Assembly (NCBI RefSeq): GCF_000221045.1
Contig: NC_015856.1
Coordinates: 1,054,001-1,118,000 of the forward strand
From: Collimonas fungivorans Ter331
Lineage (GTDB): Bacteria; Pseudomonadota; Gammaproteobacteria; Burkholderiales; Burkholderiaceae_D
Reading direction: 5' to 3'
DNA length: 64,000 nt
The first letter of the stretch is position 1; every line of letters starts with the position of its first letter. Position numbers and translations under genes: made by a program. Positions 34,178 to 44,384 of the stretch are shown here, piece by piece. Below the pieces are notes generated by a model, which did no database searches, had not been told where the DNA came from, and saw only the letters and a program-made list of their open reading frames with translations.

Positions 34178-34663
34178 ATGGACACCAGCAAACAATCGAC
34201 TGCAAATCTCGCACCGGAATCATTCGGGCCGGACAGCTTGCTGCTGGACAATCAGCTGTGCTTTGCGCTGTATTCGGCATCGCTGACCATGACCAAGCTT
34301 TACAAACCGCTGCTGCAAAAAATGGGGTTGACCTATCCGCAGTACCTGGTGCTGCTGACCTTGTGGGAGCGTGACGAGCTGACTGTGTCGGCCCTGGGCG
34401 AGCGTCTGTTCCTGGATTCCGGCACGCTGACGCCTTTGCTCAAGCGCCTGGAAAGCAGCGGGTTTTTGCGGCGCCAGCGCTCGCCGCACGATGAGCGCCA
34501 GGTCATCGTCAGCCTGACTGCGGCAGGCAACAACCTGCGCCAGCAAGCGCTGGAGATACCGCAGCAGGTGAGTTGCAGCGTCGAATGCTCGCTGGACGAA
34601 GTGAAAGCGCTGACCCAGGAGTTGCGGCGTTTGCGTGCCGCGATGGCTGGCAATATCGCTTAA
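34178..34663 (+). CDS. ohrR: OhrR-type MarR-family peroxide-sensing repressor
   Basis: 161 residues. After a 26-residue lead comes [44 protein letters not shown], whose Cys in NQLCFALY is the conserved peroxidatic cysteine of OhrR. The winged helix follows ([48 protein letters not shown]). Oxidation of the Cys by organic hydroperoxide releases the DNA. It is followed by ohr with paired operators. Confidence 0.93.
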   Translation: MDTSKQSTANLAPESFGPDSLLLDNQLCFALYSASLTMTKLYKPLLQKMGLTYPQYLVLLTLWERDELTVSALGERLFLDSGTLTPLLKRLESSGFLRRQRSPHDERQVIVSLTAAGNNLRQQALEIPQQVSCSVECSLDEVKALTQELRRLRAAMAGNIA

Positions 34664-34692
34664 AGACAGAGGGCCTGATTTTGTATAGAAAA

Positions 34693-34710
34693 TATATTGC
34701 GAGCAATATA
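34693..34710. promoter_or_regulatory. Palindrome TATATTGCGAGCAATATA before ohr
   Basis: A perfect 18-base inverted repeat (8-base arms, GA centre) between ohrR and ohr, sharing ATTGC-N2-GCAAT with the site before ohrR. Likely OhrR operator. Confidence 0.65.
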
Positions 34711-34847
34711 ATTGTGTAATTAAGAATCACCTTATGGCGCGTTTCATTCTTGCGTCATTTAAATGTTGTACCTTTGATCCGGATCATCAGTACGGCCGAC
34801 TGTATCGATCCAAAGGATTTTCCAACCGGCCAATAAAGGAAACCATC

Positions 34848-35273
34848 ATGTCAGTCGAAAAAGTTCTGTACCGCGCCCAAGCCACTGCAACCGGAGGCCG
34901 TGACGGCCGCGCCGTGTCATCCGATAACGTGCTGGACGTCAAGTTGACCACACCGAAAGAACTGGGCGGCGCCGGCGGCGAAGGCACCAATCCTGAACAA
35001 CTGTTTGCAGCCGGTTATTCCGCCTGCTTCATCGGCGCCATGAAATTCGTCGCCTCGCAAGAAAAAATCAGCCTGCCTGCAGACGTGTCGATCACCGGCC
35101 TGGTAGGCATCGGCCAGATTCCCGGCGGCTTCGGCATCGAAGTCGAATTGCGCATTTCCCTGCCTGGCATGGACGCCGGCGCTGCAGAAGACCTGGTCAA
35201 CAAGGCGCACAAGGTCTGCCCTTATTCCAACGCAACCCGCGGCAACATCGACGTTACCCTGACCCTGGTGTAA
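34848..35273 (+). CDS. ohr: Organic hydroperoxide resistance protein
   Basis: 141 residues from [22 protein letters not shown] at 34848 (AAAGGA upstream). It has the two Ohr redox cysteines in [15 protein letters not shown] and [16 protein letters not shown], plus the Arg and Glu of the active site (GRDGRA, EGTNPEQ). It reduces organic and fatty-acid hydroperoxides using lipoylated proteins. The upstream part of the open frame is the regulatory leader, not protein. Confidence 0.95.
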   Translation: MSVEKVLYRAQATATGGRDGRAVSSDNVLDVKLTTPKELGGAGGEGTNPEQLFAAGYSACFIGAMKFVASQEKISLPADVSITGLVGIGQIPGGFGIEVELRISLPGMDAGAAEDLVNKAHKVCPYSNATRGNIDVTLTLV

Positions 35274-35305
35274 TCAACGGGGCGGATCGCGATCTGTATC
35301 CGCCC

Positions 35306-35331
35306 AGCCTGGCTTGCCAGGCTTTTTTTTT
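35306..35331 (+). terminator. Terminator of ohr
   Basis: AGCCTGG and CCAGGCT pair around CTTG and are followed by at least eight T (35323-35331). Confidence 0.88.
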
Positions 35332-35342
35332 AAGCCAGGCTG

Positions 35343-37295
35343 TCAGCCGAGCTTGAAAACGGCGGCGGTCCGCGCCAGCTGCGCGGCCTGGTCCTGCAGG
35401 CTCTGGGCGGCGGCCGCGGCCTGTTCGACCAGCGCGGCATTCTGCTGGGTGATGTCGTCTATGTGACCCATGGCGCGGTTGATCTCTTCGATGCCGCTGC
35501 TTTGCTCGCCGGTCGCCGCCGTGATTTCATGCATCATGTCGGCCACCCGCTTGACCGCAGCGACTATACCCTGCATGGTCTGGCCGGCAGCATCCGCCAG
35601 CTTGCCGCCGGCATCCACCTGTTCTACCGAATCGCTGATCAAGCCCTTGATTTCCTTGGCGGCTGTAGCTGAACGCTGCGCCAGGTTGCGCACTTCCGCC
35701 GCCACCACGGCAAAACCGCGTCCCTGTTCGCCGGCCCGCGCTGCTTCCACCGCGGCATTCAGCGCCAGGATATTGGTCTGGAAAGCGATGCCGTCGATCA
35801 CGCCGATGATGTCATGGATCTTGCGCGAACTGTCCTTGATCGCATGCATCGTCTCCACTACCTGGCCGACCGCCTGGCCGCCTTCGATCGCTTGCCCCGA
35901 TGCGCTGATCACCAGCTGGTTGGCATGCTGGGCGCTGTCGGCGCTCTGTTTCACCGCCGCCGTCAGCTGCTCCAGCGAGCTACTGGTCTGTTCCAGCGAA
36001 GCCGCTTGCGATTCGGTGCGGGCCGACAGGTTGGCGTTGCCTTCGGCGATCTCCTGCGACGCGCGCGCCATCTCGCCGGTGCCTTGCCGCACGTTGCCGA
36101 TGACGCCGGCCAGGCCCTGGCTGATGCCGTTGATGGCTTGTTCAAGCTGGCCGATTTCATCGCCGCGGTCGCTCGCCAGGGTGGCGCTCAGGTCGCCCGC
36201 CGCCAGTTGCTGCGCAGCCTGCTTGACTCTTTCCAGCGGCTGGCTGATGGTGTTGCGGATCAGCCAGTACAGCGCCGCCACCATGATCAGCACCGCCGCC
36301 AGGCCGAACAGAGCATTGCGGTTGCGCAGGGTGGTGATCTCTTGCGTCAGCTCGGCGGCATCCTCGTTGCCGACAATCAGCCAGTTCCAGTTCTTGTACA
36401 GCGCGAAGGCGGCGATTTTTTCCGCACCGGCGCCTTCCTGCAAGGCGTAACGCATGCTGCCTTCCTTGCGTTCCAGGATGTCCTTGATGAATTCGCGGCC
36501 ATCGGTGTCCTTCTGCGCCAGCACATTCTTGCCTTCGTCGGCCGGCGCCACCAGCAGCTTGCCCAGGTCCTTGCCCTGGGCAGCGTTGAGCACGTAGAAA
36601 TAACCGGACTCGCCCAGCTTGACCGAGCGGATGCGAGCCTTCAGCGTTTCGATATCGGCGGTGATGTCGACGCCGACAAACAATGCGCCGACGATGGCGC
36701 CGGCCTCGTCCTTGACCGGGTTGTAGGCGGTCATGTACTCCTTGCCGAACAGGGTGGCGCGACCGATATACGACAAGCCGCCCTGCAGGCGGGCGTATCC
36801 GGGATGGCCGTGGTCAAGCACGGTGCCGATGGCGCGTTCGCCGTTTTCTTTCTTGAGCGAGGTCGAGATGCGGATGAAGTCCTCGCCGTTCTTGACGAAG
36901 ATTGTCGCCACTGCGCGGCTGGCTGAGGTAAAGCTGTCGGCCACCGAAAAATTCATGTTGATGGCGTCATTGCCGTTCTTCAGCAACGGCACCGGCTTGC
37001 CGGCGACATCGACGGTCTTGCTGCCGTCGATAGAAAATTTTGCGGGGAAATAACTCGCCAGCAGCAATGCGAAACGCTCGGCTTCGCTTTTATGGCTGGT
37101 ATCGAATGTATCGAGCATCTGGATCATGGTGCCGGTCCTGCCGGAAATGTCGCGCGCTCCGCGCTGTTCCAGCAATTGCGAGGTGGAGCGGGCGCTGGCC
37201 CAGCCGTAGACCAGGAAGATCACGGCGGCCAGCAAAAAGGTAAACAAGCTGAGCTTGATGCCTACGTTGAGGCTGTTGAAGAATTTATTGTTCAT
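35343..37295 (-). CDS. Methyl-accepting chemotaxis protein with Cache sensor
   Basis: 650 residues: N-terminal membrane segment ([20 protein letters not shown]), a large periplasmic Cache_3-Cache_2-type sensor ([47 protein letters not shown]), a second membrane segment ([19 protein letters not shown]), a HAMP domain, and the signalling hairpin with its hairpin tip [55 protein letters not shown]. Ligand unknown; Cache domains bind small acids or amino acids. It is divergent from the second chemoreceptor. Confidence 0.93.
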   Translation of the reverse strand: MNNKFFNSLNVGIKLSLFTFLLAAVIFLVYGWASARSTSQLLEQRGARDISGRTGTMIQMLDTFDTSHKSEAERFALLLASYFPAKFSIDGSKTVDVAGKPVPLLKNGNDAINMNFSVADSFTSASRAVATIFVKNGEDFIRISTSLKKENGERAIGTVLDHGHPGYARLQGGLSYIGRATLFGKEYMTAYNPVKDEAGAIVGALFVGVDITADIETLKARIRSVKLGESGYFYVLNAAQGKDLGKLLVAPADEGKNVLAQKDTDGREFIKDILERKEGSMRYALQEGAGAEKIAAFALYKNWNWLIVGNEDAAELTQEITTLRNRNALFGLAAVLIMVAALYWLIRNTISQPLERVKQAAQQLAAGDLSATLASDRGDEIGQLEQAINGISQGLAGVIGNVRQGTGEMARASQEIAEGNANLSARTESQAASLEQTSSSLEQLTAAVKQSADSAQHANQLVISASGQAIEGGQAVGQVVETMHAIKDSSRKIHDIIGVIDGIAFQTNILALNAAVEAARAGEQGRGFAVVAAEVRNLAQRSATAAKEIKGLISDSVEQVDAGGKLADAAGQTMQGIVAAVKRVADMMHEITAATGEQSSGIEEINRAMGHIDDITQQNAALVEQAAAAAQSLQDQAAQLARTAAVFKLG

Positions 37296-37375
37296 TGACT
37301 ATCCTTTTCTTGTTAGGCGGAGTGAAGCGGCGCGTTGCATCCTGCCGAATTCCTGGCAATCAAAGTCAATAACGA

Positions 37376-37393
37376 CAACTTTCGCGAAAGTTG
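37376..37393. promoter_or_regulatory. 18-bp palindrome between divergent chemoreceptor genes
   Basis: CAACTTTCGCGAAAGTTG, perfect, in the 244-base region between the two starts. Each arm contains GAAAGTT, like a sigma-28 -35 element (TAAAGTTT), pointing outward in both directions; the -10 positions do not match well, so this may be an operator instead. Confidence 0.4.
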
Positions 37394-37539
37394 AAGGGTT
37401 GGAAGCGGGACCGGCTGTTTTGGGGCCTGAAGAAACGGCGCAGCCTGCCGTTAACACGAACAGGAAAGCGGCTGGCCAAAATCCGCTTTCCCGAACCAAC
37501 GGCTCGCGTGCAACTGAAACCCCATCTGAAAAGAAAACC

Positions 37540-39162
37540 ATGACCTGGTTCTACAACTTAAAAATTGCGACCAAGCTGCTGCTGTCGTTCGCCTTGATAT
37601 TGATGCTGACGCTGGTGCTGGGCGTAGCTTCGATCACGCAACTGGGGCAAGTCAACGCCACCACCAACGAAATCAACAGCAACTGGCTGCCGAGCGTACG
37701 GATGCTGCTGACCCTGAAGAGCAACCTGGCGCTGCTGCGCAATGTCGAAATGCAGCACGTCATGTCGAACGATGCGGCGGACATGGACAAGAGCGCCCAG
37801 TTCATCGGCGATATCCGGGGCGACGTGCAAAAGACCCTGAGCGAATATGCGCCGCTGGTTTCCGAGGAGGAGCGGGCCGTATACGATCAGCTCAAGGATA
37901 AGATCCCGCGTTACCTGGAGATGGACAAGAAAATCGTCGACATCTCGCGCGCCTTCAGGAAAGACGATGCGATAAAAGAAATACGCGGCGATTCTCTGGC
38001 TGCCATCGTCGAACTGGACAAGCAGGTTGAACGCCTGGTGAAAATCAATAGCGACGGCAGCGCCGCCTCTGCCAAGGACGGCGAAGCCATCTACAACAAG
38101 GCGCGGTTCTGGATGATAGGGCTGATGATCGCGATGCTGCTGCTAGGTTTCGCCCTGGCGCTGTGGATTGCGCGCGTGGTTGCCCAGCCGCTGGAGTTTG
38201 CGGTAGACGTGGCGCGCCGGGTTGCCGGCGGCGATTTGACGGCAGATATCGAAGTCAGGTCGAGCGACGAGACCGGGCAGCTGATGCAGGCGCTGAAAGA
38301 CATGAACCACAGCTTGCAGAAGATCGTCGGCGAAGTCCGCAGCGGCACCGATACCATCGCTACCGCCTCCGGCCAGATCGCGGCCGGCAACCAGAACCTG
38401 TCGCAGCGCACGGAACAGCAAGCCAGTTCGCTGGAAGAAACCGCGGCCTCGATGGAGCAGCTGACTTCCACCGTCAAGCAGAATGCCGACAACGCCAGCC
38501 AGGCCAACCAGCTGGCGGTGTCCGCCTCGGAAGTGGCGCTGCATGGCGGCACCGTGGTGACCCAGGTGGTCAGCACCATGGGCGCCATCAATACCTCTTC
38601 GAAAAAGATCGTCGACATCATCGGCGTGATTGACGGCATCGCTTTCCAGACCAATATCCTGGCGCTGAATGCCGCGGTGGAAGCAGCGCGCGCCGGCGAA
38701 CAAGGCCGCGGTTTTGCGGTGGTGGCGGCGGAAGTGCGCAGCCTGGCGCAACGTTCGGCGGCCGCGGCCAAGGAAATCAAGGGACTGATCGACGATTCGG
38801 TCGAAAAAGTCGGGCTCGGCACGCGCCTGGTGGACCAGGCCGGCAGCACCATGGAGGAAATCGTGGCCAGCGTGCGCCGCGTGACCGACATCATGGGCGA
38901 AATCACCGCCGCCAGCCAGGAGCAGACCGCCGGCATCGAGCAGATCAACCAGGCCATCAGCCAAATGGACCAGGTGACCCAGCAAAACGCCGCTCTGGTG
39001 GAAGAGGCAGCGGCCGCCGCCGCCAGCCTGCAGGACCAGGCCGGCGCCCTGGCCGGAGTAGTCGGCGCCTTCAAGCTGGAGCGTGCGCACAATGCGGCCC
39101 AGGCAAACAGGATGATCGATATCACGCCGCACGCGCAGATGTTGCGCGGCGCCGCGGCTTGA
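37540..39162 (+). CDS. Methyl-accepting chemotaxis protein (four-helix-bundle sensor)
   Basis: 540 residues from MTWFYNLKIATKLLLSFALILMLTLVLG at 37540. The periplasmic part (about residues 30-190) has 4HB_MCP/Tar-like character (ITQLGQVNATTNEINSNWLPSVRMLLTLKSNLALLRNVE); then a membrane segment, HAMP, and the standard signalling hairpin ([45 protein letters not shown]). A possible sigma-28 site, TGAAGAAA-N11-GCCGTTAA at 37428-37454, precedes it. cheR follows, so it is the first gene of the chemotaxis run. Confidence 0.93.
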   Translation: MTWFYNLKIATKLLLSFALILMLTLVLGVASITQLGQVNATTNEINSNWLPSVRMLLTLKSNLALLRNVEMQHVMSNDAADMDKSAQFIGDIRGDVQKTLSEYAPLVSEEERAVYDQLKDKIPRYLEMDKKIVDISRAFRKDDAIKEIRGDSLAAIVELDKQVERLVKINSDGSAASAKDGEAIYNKARFWMIGLMIAMLLLGFALALWIARVVAQPLEFAVDVARRVAGGDLTADIEVRSSDETGQLMQALKDMNHSLQKIVGEVRSGTDTIATASGQIAAGNQNLSQRTEQQASSLEETAASMEQLTSTVKQNADNASQANQLAVSASEVALHGGTVVTQVVSTMGAINTSSKKIVDIIGVIDGIAFQTNILALNAAVEAARAGEQGRGFAVVAAEVRSLAQRSAAAAKEIKGLIDDSVEKVGLGTRLVDQAGSTMEEIVASVRRVTDIMGEITAASQEQTAGIEQINQAISQMDQVTQQNAALVEEAAAAAASLQDQAGALAGVVGAFKLERAHNAAQANRMIDITPHAQMLRGAAA

Positions 39163-39294
39163 CACCGTCATGGCCGGAGCAAGCGGGGTTTCAGGCGCTT
39201 GTTTGCGGCATCGGCATGGGGCCGCCATGTTTATATTGCAATACGGGCAGTTGCCGCGGCAGGCGGCCCTGCCAACCATGTTAAGGCGCACTGA

Positions 39295-40161
39295 ATGACT
39301 ATCAAACCGAGCACCAGGTCTGCTGCTTCAGCTCGGGATTTTTTGCTGACCGACGGCGATTTTTCCCGGGTCCGCGCGCTGATCCACCAGCGCGCCGGCA
39401 TCGCGCTGGGCGAGCAAAAGCGCGAGATGGTCTACAGCCGCCTGTCGCGCCGCTTGCGCGAACTGGGCATGAACGACTTCACTTCCTATCTGGCCTTGCT
39501 GGAAGCCGAGAAGGACAGCGCCGAATGGCAAGCTTTCACCAATGCCCTGACCACCAACCTGACGGCGTTTTTCCGCGAGGCGCATCATTTTCCGCTGCTG
39601 GCGGAGCATGTAAAAAAATGCGCGGCGCCGGTGACAGTCTGGTGCTCGGCCGCGTCCACCGGCGAAGAGCCGTATTCGATCGCGATGACGCTGATCGAAG
39701 CGCTTGGCAGCCGCGCCGCCACGGCCAGCGTGATCGCCACCGACATCGATACCCAGGTGCTGGAGAAAGCTGCAGCGGGTGTCTACACCATGGAGCAGGT
39801 CAGCAAGCTGCCGCTGGAACGCCTCAAGCGGTTTTTCCTGAAAGGCAGCGGCGCCCGCGCCGGGCAGGTGCGGATACGGCCGGAAGTGGCGGCCATGGTG
39901 AAGTTCGGCCAGGTCAACCTGCTCGATACGCAGTGGGGCTTGAAGGAACCGTTCGACGCCATCTTTTGCCGCAACGTGATGATCTATTTCGACAAGCCGA
40001 CGCAGAACAGGATCCTGCAGCGCTTTGCCCCCCTAATGAAAGCGCAAGGCTTGCTGTTTGCCGGGCATTCCGAGAATTTTTCCTACGCCAGCCAGCCGTT
40101 CCGGCTGCGCGGCCAGACCGTGTATGAGCTCGATCCAAGGCAGGCCAAAGGCGGCGCATGA
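39295..40161 (+). CDS. cheR: Chemotaxis protein methyltransferase CheR
   Basis: 288 residues with the N-terminal helical domain ([48 protein letters not shown]) and the SAM-binding fold: [23 protein letters not shown] and [21 protein letters not shown]. It methylates glutamates of the chemoreceptors. The stop overlaps the cheD start (ATGA). Confidence 0.96.
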   Translation: MTIKPSTRSAASARDFLLTDGDFSRVRALIHQRAGIALGEQKREMVYSRLSRRLRELGMNDFTSYLALLEAEKDSAEWQAFTNALTTNLTAFFREAHHFPLLAEHVKKCAAPVTVWCSAASTGEEPYSIAMTLIEALGSRAATASVIATDIDTQVLEKAAAGVYTMEQVSKLPLERLKRFFLKGSGARAGQVRIRPEVAAMVKFGQVNLLDTQWGLKEPFDAIFCRNVMIYFDKPTQNRILQRFAPLMKAQGLLFAGHSENFSYASQPFRLRGQTVYELDPRQAKGGA

Positions 40162-40823
40162 TTTCAGCGGCGCAAGAGTCGATGGCGACCCATCATTATT
40201 TTGACCGCGAATTCGACAGCGCGGCGGTCAAGCTGCTGCCGAACGAATACTACGTCACGCCCGACGACATGGTGCTGAGCACCGTGCTCGGTTCTTGCGT
40301 GGCCGCCTGCGTGCGCGACAGCACCGCAGGAGTCGGCGGCATGAACCATTTCATGCTGCCCAATGACGGCAATCCTGGCAGTTCTGGCAGTAGCGCTTCG
40401 GCTTCCATGCGCTACGGCGCTTATGCCATGGAAATGCTGCTGAACGAACTGCTGAAGGCAGGCGCGCGCCGGGAACGGCTGGAAGCCAAGGTGTTCGGCG
40501 GCGGCGCGGTGCTGGCCAACATGACGATGCTCAACATCGGCGACCGCAATGCCGATTTTGTCTTGCGCTACCTGCAGATGGAGCAGGTACGGGTGGCGGC
40601 GCAGGATTTGCGCGGCAACCTGCCGCGCCGGATCAGTTATTTCCCCAGGAGCGGCAAGGTCATGGTGCGCAGGCTGCACCGTATCAACGATGCCGAACAA
40701 GTCCAGCGCGACGAACAGCAGCTGGTGCAGACGCTGGCGCAGCAGCCGGTGCGCAGCAAGGTGGAATTATTCAATACGGTCGTTGGCAAGAGAGCCGTAA
40801 AACAAGGTGGAGGCAGCGCATGA
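40158..40823 (+). CDS. cheD: Chemoreceptor glutamine deamidase CheD
   Basis: 221 residues. The catalytic Cys and neighbours are in [17 protein letters not shown], the His in [11 protein letters not shown], and the Thr/loop region in [15 protein letters not shown]. It converts receptor glutamines to glutamates. Both ends overlap neighbours by four bases (cheR, cheB). An internal start at 40182 ([11 protein letters not shown]) is possible and would drop eight residues. Confidence 0.95.
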   Translation: MISAAQESMATHHYFDREFDSAAVKLLPNEYYVTPDDMVLSTVLGSCVAACVRDSTAGVGGMNHFMLPNDGNPGSSGSSASASMRYGAYAMEMLLNELLKAGARRERLEAKVFGGGAVLANMTMLNIGDRNADFVLRYLQMEQVRVAAQDLRGNLPRRISYFPRSGKVMVRRLHRINDAEQVQRDEQQLVQTLAQQPVRSKVELFNTVVGKRAVKQGGGSA

Positions 40824-41902
40824 GCGATAAAAAAATCAAGGTATTGTGTGTCGACGATTCAGCGCTGATACGCAGCCTGATGACGGAAATCATCAATAGC
40901 CAGGCGGATATGACGGTGGTGGCGACAGCGCCCGATCCGCTGGTGGCGCGCGACCTGATCAAGCAGCTCAATCCGGACGTGCTGACGCTGGACGTCGAAA
41001 TGCCGCGCATGGACGGCCTGGATTTCCTGGAAAAACTGATGCGCCTGCGGCCGATGCCGGTGCTGATGGTGTCCTCGCTGACCGAACGCGGATCCGAAAT
41101 CACGCTGCGGGCGCTGGAACTGGGGGCGGTCGATTTTGTCACCAAGCCGCGCCTCGGCATACGCGAAGGCCTGCTGGAATATACCGACCTGATCGCCGAC
41201 AAGATCCGTGCGGCGGCCCGCGCCCGCCTGCAGTCAGTGCGCCGCTCCGACGCCGATGCGGCGGCAGCGGCCGGATTGACGCCGATGCTGCGCAGCCCTT
41301 TGCTGAGTACCGAGAAGCTGATCATCATCGGCGCTTCCACCGGCGGCACCGAAGCGATCCGGGAAGTCTTGCAGCCGCTGCCGCCGGATTGCCCGGGCAT
41401 CATGATCGCGCAACACATGCCACCCGGGTTTACCCGCTCCTTTGCGCAGCGCCTGGACGGCCTGTGCCGCATCACCGTCAAGGAAGCGGAGCACGGCGAG
41501 CGGGTGTTGCCGGGCCACGCTTATATCGCACCCGGCGGCTTCCATCTGTCGCTGGCGCGCAGCGGCGCCAATTATGTCGCGCATCTGGACCAGGAAGATC
41601 CGGTAAACCGCCATCGGCCATCGATCGATGTGTTGTTCGATTCGGTCGCCCAGCATGCCGGCAAGAACGCCATCGGCGTGATCCTGACCGGCATGGGGCG
41701 GGATGGCGCAGCCGGCTTGCTGCGCATGCGCCAGGCCGGCGCCTATACCCTGGCGCAAGACGAAGCCAGCTGCGTGGTGTTCGGCATGCCGCGTGAAGCC
41801 ATCGCCATGGGTGCGGCCAGCGAAGTGGCCGGTATAGCCGAAATGAGCACCCGTCTGATGGCGCGCCTGATGTCGTACGGCGAACGCTCAAACCGGGTGT
41901 GA
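40820..41902 (+). CDS. cheB: Chemotaxis response regulator protein-glutamate methylesterase CheB
   Basis: 360 residues: an N-terminal receiver ([14 protein letters not shown], phosphorylated Asp in [21 protein letters not shown]), a linker, and the methylesterase with Ser in [16 protein letters not shown], His in [17 protein letters not shown] and Asp in [14 protein letters not shown]. It removes methyl groups and deamidates receptors. The stop lies inside three tandem 11-base repeats. Confidence 0.97.
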   Translation: MSDKKIKVLCVDDSALIRSLMTEIINSQADMTVVATAPDPLVARDLIKQLNPDVLTLDVEMPRMDGLDFLEKLMRLRPMPVLMVSSLTERGSEITLRALELGAVDFVTKPRLGIREGLLEYTDLIADKIRAAARARLQSVRRSDADAAAAAGLTPMLRSPLLSTEKLIIIGASTGGTEAIREVLQPLPPDCPGIMIAQHMPPGFTRSFAQRLDGLCRITVKEAEHGERVLPGHAYIAPGGFHLSLARSGANYVAHLDQEDPVNRHRPSIDVLFDSVAQHAGKNAIGVILTGMGRDGAAGLLRMRQAGAYTLAQDEASCVVFGMPREAIAMGAASEVAGIAEMSTRLMARLMSYGERSNRV

Positions 41903-41927
41903 AACGGGTGTGAAACGGGTGTGAAAA
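41895..41927 (+). repeat. Three tandem 11-bp repeats spanning the cheB stop
   Basis: GGGTGTGAAAC occurs at 41895-41905 and 41906-41916 and, with one change, at 41917-41927. The cheB stop TGA (41900-41902) is inside the first copy. As 11 is not a multiple of three, change in copy number would shift frames only after the stop. Confidence 0.85.
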
Positions 41928-42017
41928 TTATCTGCCCTGCATTTTTTGACATTTGTGACGTTATACAGGCATGGCGTCAGGAATTCATGCAGGCCCTATT
42001 TATAGTGTGGAGTAATC

Positions 42018-42416
42018 ATGGTTGATAAAAGCATCAAAATTCTAGTGGTGGACGATTTTCCCACCATGCGGCGGATTGTGAGAAATCTGTTGAAGGAACT
42101 CGATTTCGTCAATGTCGACGAAGCCGAAGACGGCGCGGCAGGGCTGGCCAAGCTCAAGGACGGCAACTTCGGGTTTGTCGTGTCCGACTGGAACATGCCG
42201 AACATGGATGGCTTGACCATGCTGCAATCGATACGCGCCGATCCTACCCTGGCCAGGCTGCCGGTGCTGATGGTGACGGCCGAAGCGAAGAAGGAAAACA
42301 TCATCGCCGCCGCCCAGGCCGGCGCCAACGGCTATGTGGTCAAGCCGTTTACCGCGGCCACGCTGGAGGAAAAGATCACCAAGATATTCGAAAAAATTGC
42401 GAAAGAGAGTGCTTGA
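42018..42416 (+). CDS. cheY: Chemotaxis response regulator CheY
   Basis: 132 residues, single receiver domain. Acidic pocket in [18 protein letters not shown], phosphorylation Asp in [13 protein letters not shown], Thr in [12 protein letters not shown] and Lys in [15 protein letters not shown]. It binds FliM to reverse the motor. It is followed one base later by cheZ. Confidence 0.97.
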   Translation: MVDKSIKILVVDDFPTMRRIVRNLLKELDFVNVDEAEDGAAGLAKLKDGNFGFVVSDWNMPNMDGLTMLQSIRADPTLARLPVLMVTAEAKKENIIAAAQAGANGYVVKPFTAATLEEKITKIFEKIAKESA

Positions 42417-42417
42417 T

Positions 42418-43056
42418 ATGAGCCTCGCCTTACAGATGCCGGTCGCCGGCGATTCCGCCGAACAGCTGGTCAACCGCATCGGCCACCTGACTCGCCTGCT
42501 GCGCGAAAGCATGCGCGAACTCGGCCTGGACCAGGAAATCGCCAAGGCAGCGCAGGCGATTCCGGATGCCCGCGACCGCTTGAACTATGTGGCGGCGATG
42601 ACTGAACGCGCGGCCGAGAGAGCCCTGAACGCGATTGACGTCGCGCAGCCGATCCAGGAAACGCTCAGCAAGCAGGCCAAGACGCTCAACCAGCGCTGGG
42701 ACGAGTGGTTCGTCAGCCCGGTCGAGCTGGACGATGCGCGGGTGCTGGTGCTGGATACCCGCAATTACTTGAAAGACGTGCCGCGGCAGGCCTCGGCCAT
42801 CAATGAGCAGCTGATGGAAATCATGATGGCGCAGGATTTCCAGGACCTGACCGGCCAGGTCATCAAGAAAATGATGGAAGTCGTGCAGGAAATGGAAAAG
42901 CAGCTGCTGCAGGTGCTGATCGACAATACGCCGCTGGAAAAACGCAGCGACGGCAACGGCCTGCTGAACGGTCCGCAAATGAAAGCCGAAGAGAACCCCG
43001 ATGCGGTTTCCGACCAGGAGCAGGTTGACGACCTGTTGTCCAGCCTGGGTTTCTGA
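42418..43056 (+). CDS. cheZ: CheY-P phosphatase CheZ
   Basis: 212 residues from MSLALQMPVAGDSAEQLVNRIG at 42418. The long helical hairpin has the active-site motif MMAQDFQDLTGQVIKKMM, whose Gln attacks CheY-P, and the C-terminal CheY-binding helix VDDLLSSLGF is intact. The ATG is one base after the cheY stop. Confidence 0.95.
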   Translation: MSLALQMPVAGDSAEQLVNRIGHLTRLLRESMRELGLDQEIAKAAQAIPDARDRLNYVAAMTERAAERALNAIDVAQPIQETLSKQAKTLNQRWDEWFVSPVELDDARVLVLDTRNYLKDVPRQASAINEQLMEIMMAQDFQDLTGQVIKKMMEVVQEMEKQLLQVLIDNTPLEKRSDGNGLLNGPQMKAEENPDAVSDQEQVDDLLSSLGF

Positions 43057-43092
43057 AGCTGGCAATTGTGAATCCGCATCATGTCTGAAAAC

Positions 43093-43122
43093 GGCCAGGG
43101 TGATGGCAGACACGCCCTGGCC
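43093..43122 (+). terminator. Hairpin after cheZ
   Basis: GGCCAGGG and CCCTGGCC pair perfectly around 14 bases, 37 bases after the cheZ stop. There is no T-run, so it is more likely a transcript-end stabiliser or a weak terminator between cheZ and flhB. Confidence 0.4.
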
Positions 43123-43241
43123 GCAGCGATTGCCTGAGCAGCAGCGCTATCCCCGCCTTGTTTGCCCGATTGCATCTGCGTGCTTGCATCAATAATCGAC
43201 ATTGATAGGGCGCTGTTCGTCCCTTCTGGTTCGGAGCATGC

Positions 43242-44384
43242 ATGGCGGAAGAAAGCGATCTCGAAAAAACGGAACCCGGTTCTCCCCGGCGCCTGGAAAA
43301 GGCGCGCGAAGAAGGCCAGGTTGCCCGTTCGCGCGAGCTGAGCACGTTTGTCATGCTGAGCACCGGCATCGGCGGCTTGTGGCTGACGGCGGCGCCGATG
43401 GCTGAGCACATCGGCCATGCCTTGCGGCAGGGCATGCAATTCAAGCGCGCCGCCGCCTTCGACTCCGCTTACATGCTGACCCAGGCCGCCGCTGCCGGAC
43501 AGGAAGCGCTGCAGGCCTTGCTGCCCTTGCTGGCCATGCTGGCGCTGGCGGCACTGACAGCGCCGCTGATGCTGGGCGGCTGGCTGTTTTCTCCTGATGC
43601 GCTGGCGCCGAAATTCTCCAAGCTGAACCCTGCGACCGGCATCGCCCGCATCTTCTCCAGCCAGTCGCTGGCGGAACTGTTCAAGGCATGCACCAAGTCG
43701 GTGCTGGTGGGCGGCATCGCCTACTGGGTCATGTCGCGCAACCTGGATACATTGCTCGGGCTGCTGAGCGAGCCGGTGCATGGCGCGCTGGCGCATACGG
43801 TGCGGCTGGTGGCCAACTGCTGCGGCCTGATCATCGCTTCCTTGCTGCTGGTGGCAGCGATCGACGTGCCGTATCAGTTATGGAGTTATTACCGCAAGCT
43901 GCGCATGACGCGCGAAGAGCTGAAGCAGGAACACAAGGAAAGCGAAGGCGATCCGCACGTCAAGGGCCAGATCCGGCGCCAGCAGCAACAGATGGCGCGG
44001 CGGCGCATGATGGCCGAGGTGGCGACCGCCGATGTGGTGGTGACCAATCCGACCCACTTTGCGGTCGCGCTCAAATACAGCGACAAGGAAATGCGCGCGC
44101 CGCGCGTGGTGGCAAAAGGCACCGACCTTGTGGCGCTGCGCATCCGCGCCATCGGCGCCGAACACAAGATTCCCATGCTGGAAGCGCCGCCGCTGACGCG
44201 GGCGCTGTATCGCCATACCAGCCTCGGCGAAGAAATCCCGGCCGCCCTGTACACCGCGGTAGCTGAAGTGCTGGCCTGGGTTTACCAGCTGCAGCGCTGG
44301 CGCAGCGAGGGCGGCATTGCGCCGCGCGCTCCGGCCGACCTGGCGGTTCCCGATTCATTAGACACTTTAGCGAGCCCGGCATGA
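43242..44384 (+). CDS. flhB: Flagellar export apparatus protein FlhB
   Basis: 380 residues: SDLEKTEPGSPRRLEKAREEGQVARSRELSTF leads into four membrane segments, then the cytosolic domain with the self-cleavage site VVVTNPTHFAVALKYS (NPTH), RAPRVVAKGTDLVALRIRAIG and EAPPLTRALYR. It switches the export gate from hook to filament substrates. flhA overlaps its stop by four bases. Confidence 0.97.
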   Translation: MAEESDLEKTEPGSPRRLEKAREEGQVARSRELSTFVMLSTGIGGLWLTAAPMAEHIGHALRQGMQFKRAAAFDSAYMLTQAAAAGQEALQALLPLLAMLALAALTAPLMLGGWLFSPDALAPKFSKLNPATGIARIFSSQSLAELFKACTKSVLVGGIAYWVMSRNLDTLLGLLSEPVHGALAHTVRLVANCCGLIIASLLLVAAIDVPYQLWSYYRKLRMTREELKQEHKESEGDPHVKGQIRRQQQQMARRRMMAEVATADVVVTNPTHFAVALKYSDKEMRAPRVVAKGTDLVALRIRAIGAEHKIPMLEAPPLTRALYRHTSLGEEIPAALYTAVAEVLAWVYQLQRWRSEGGIAPRAPADLAVPDSLDTLASPA

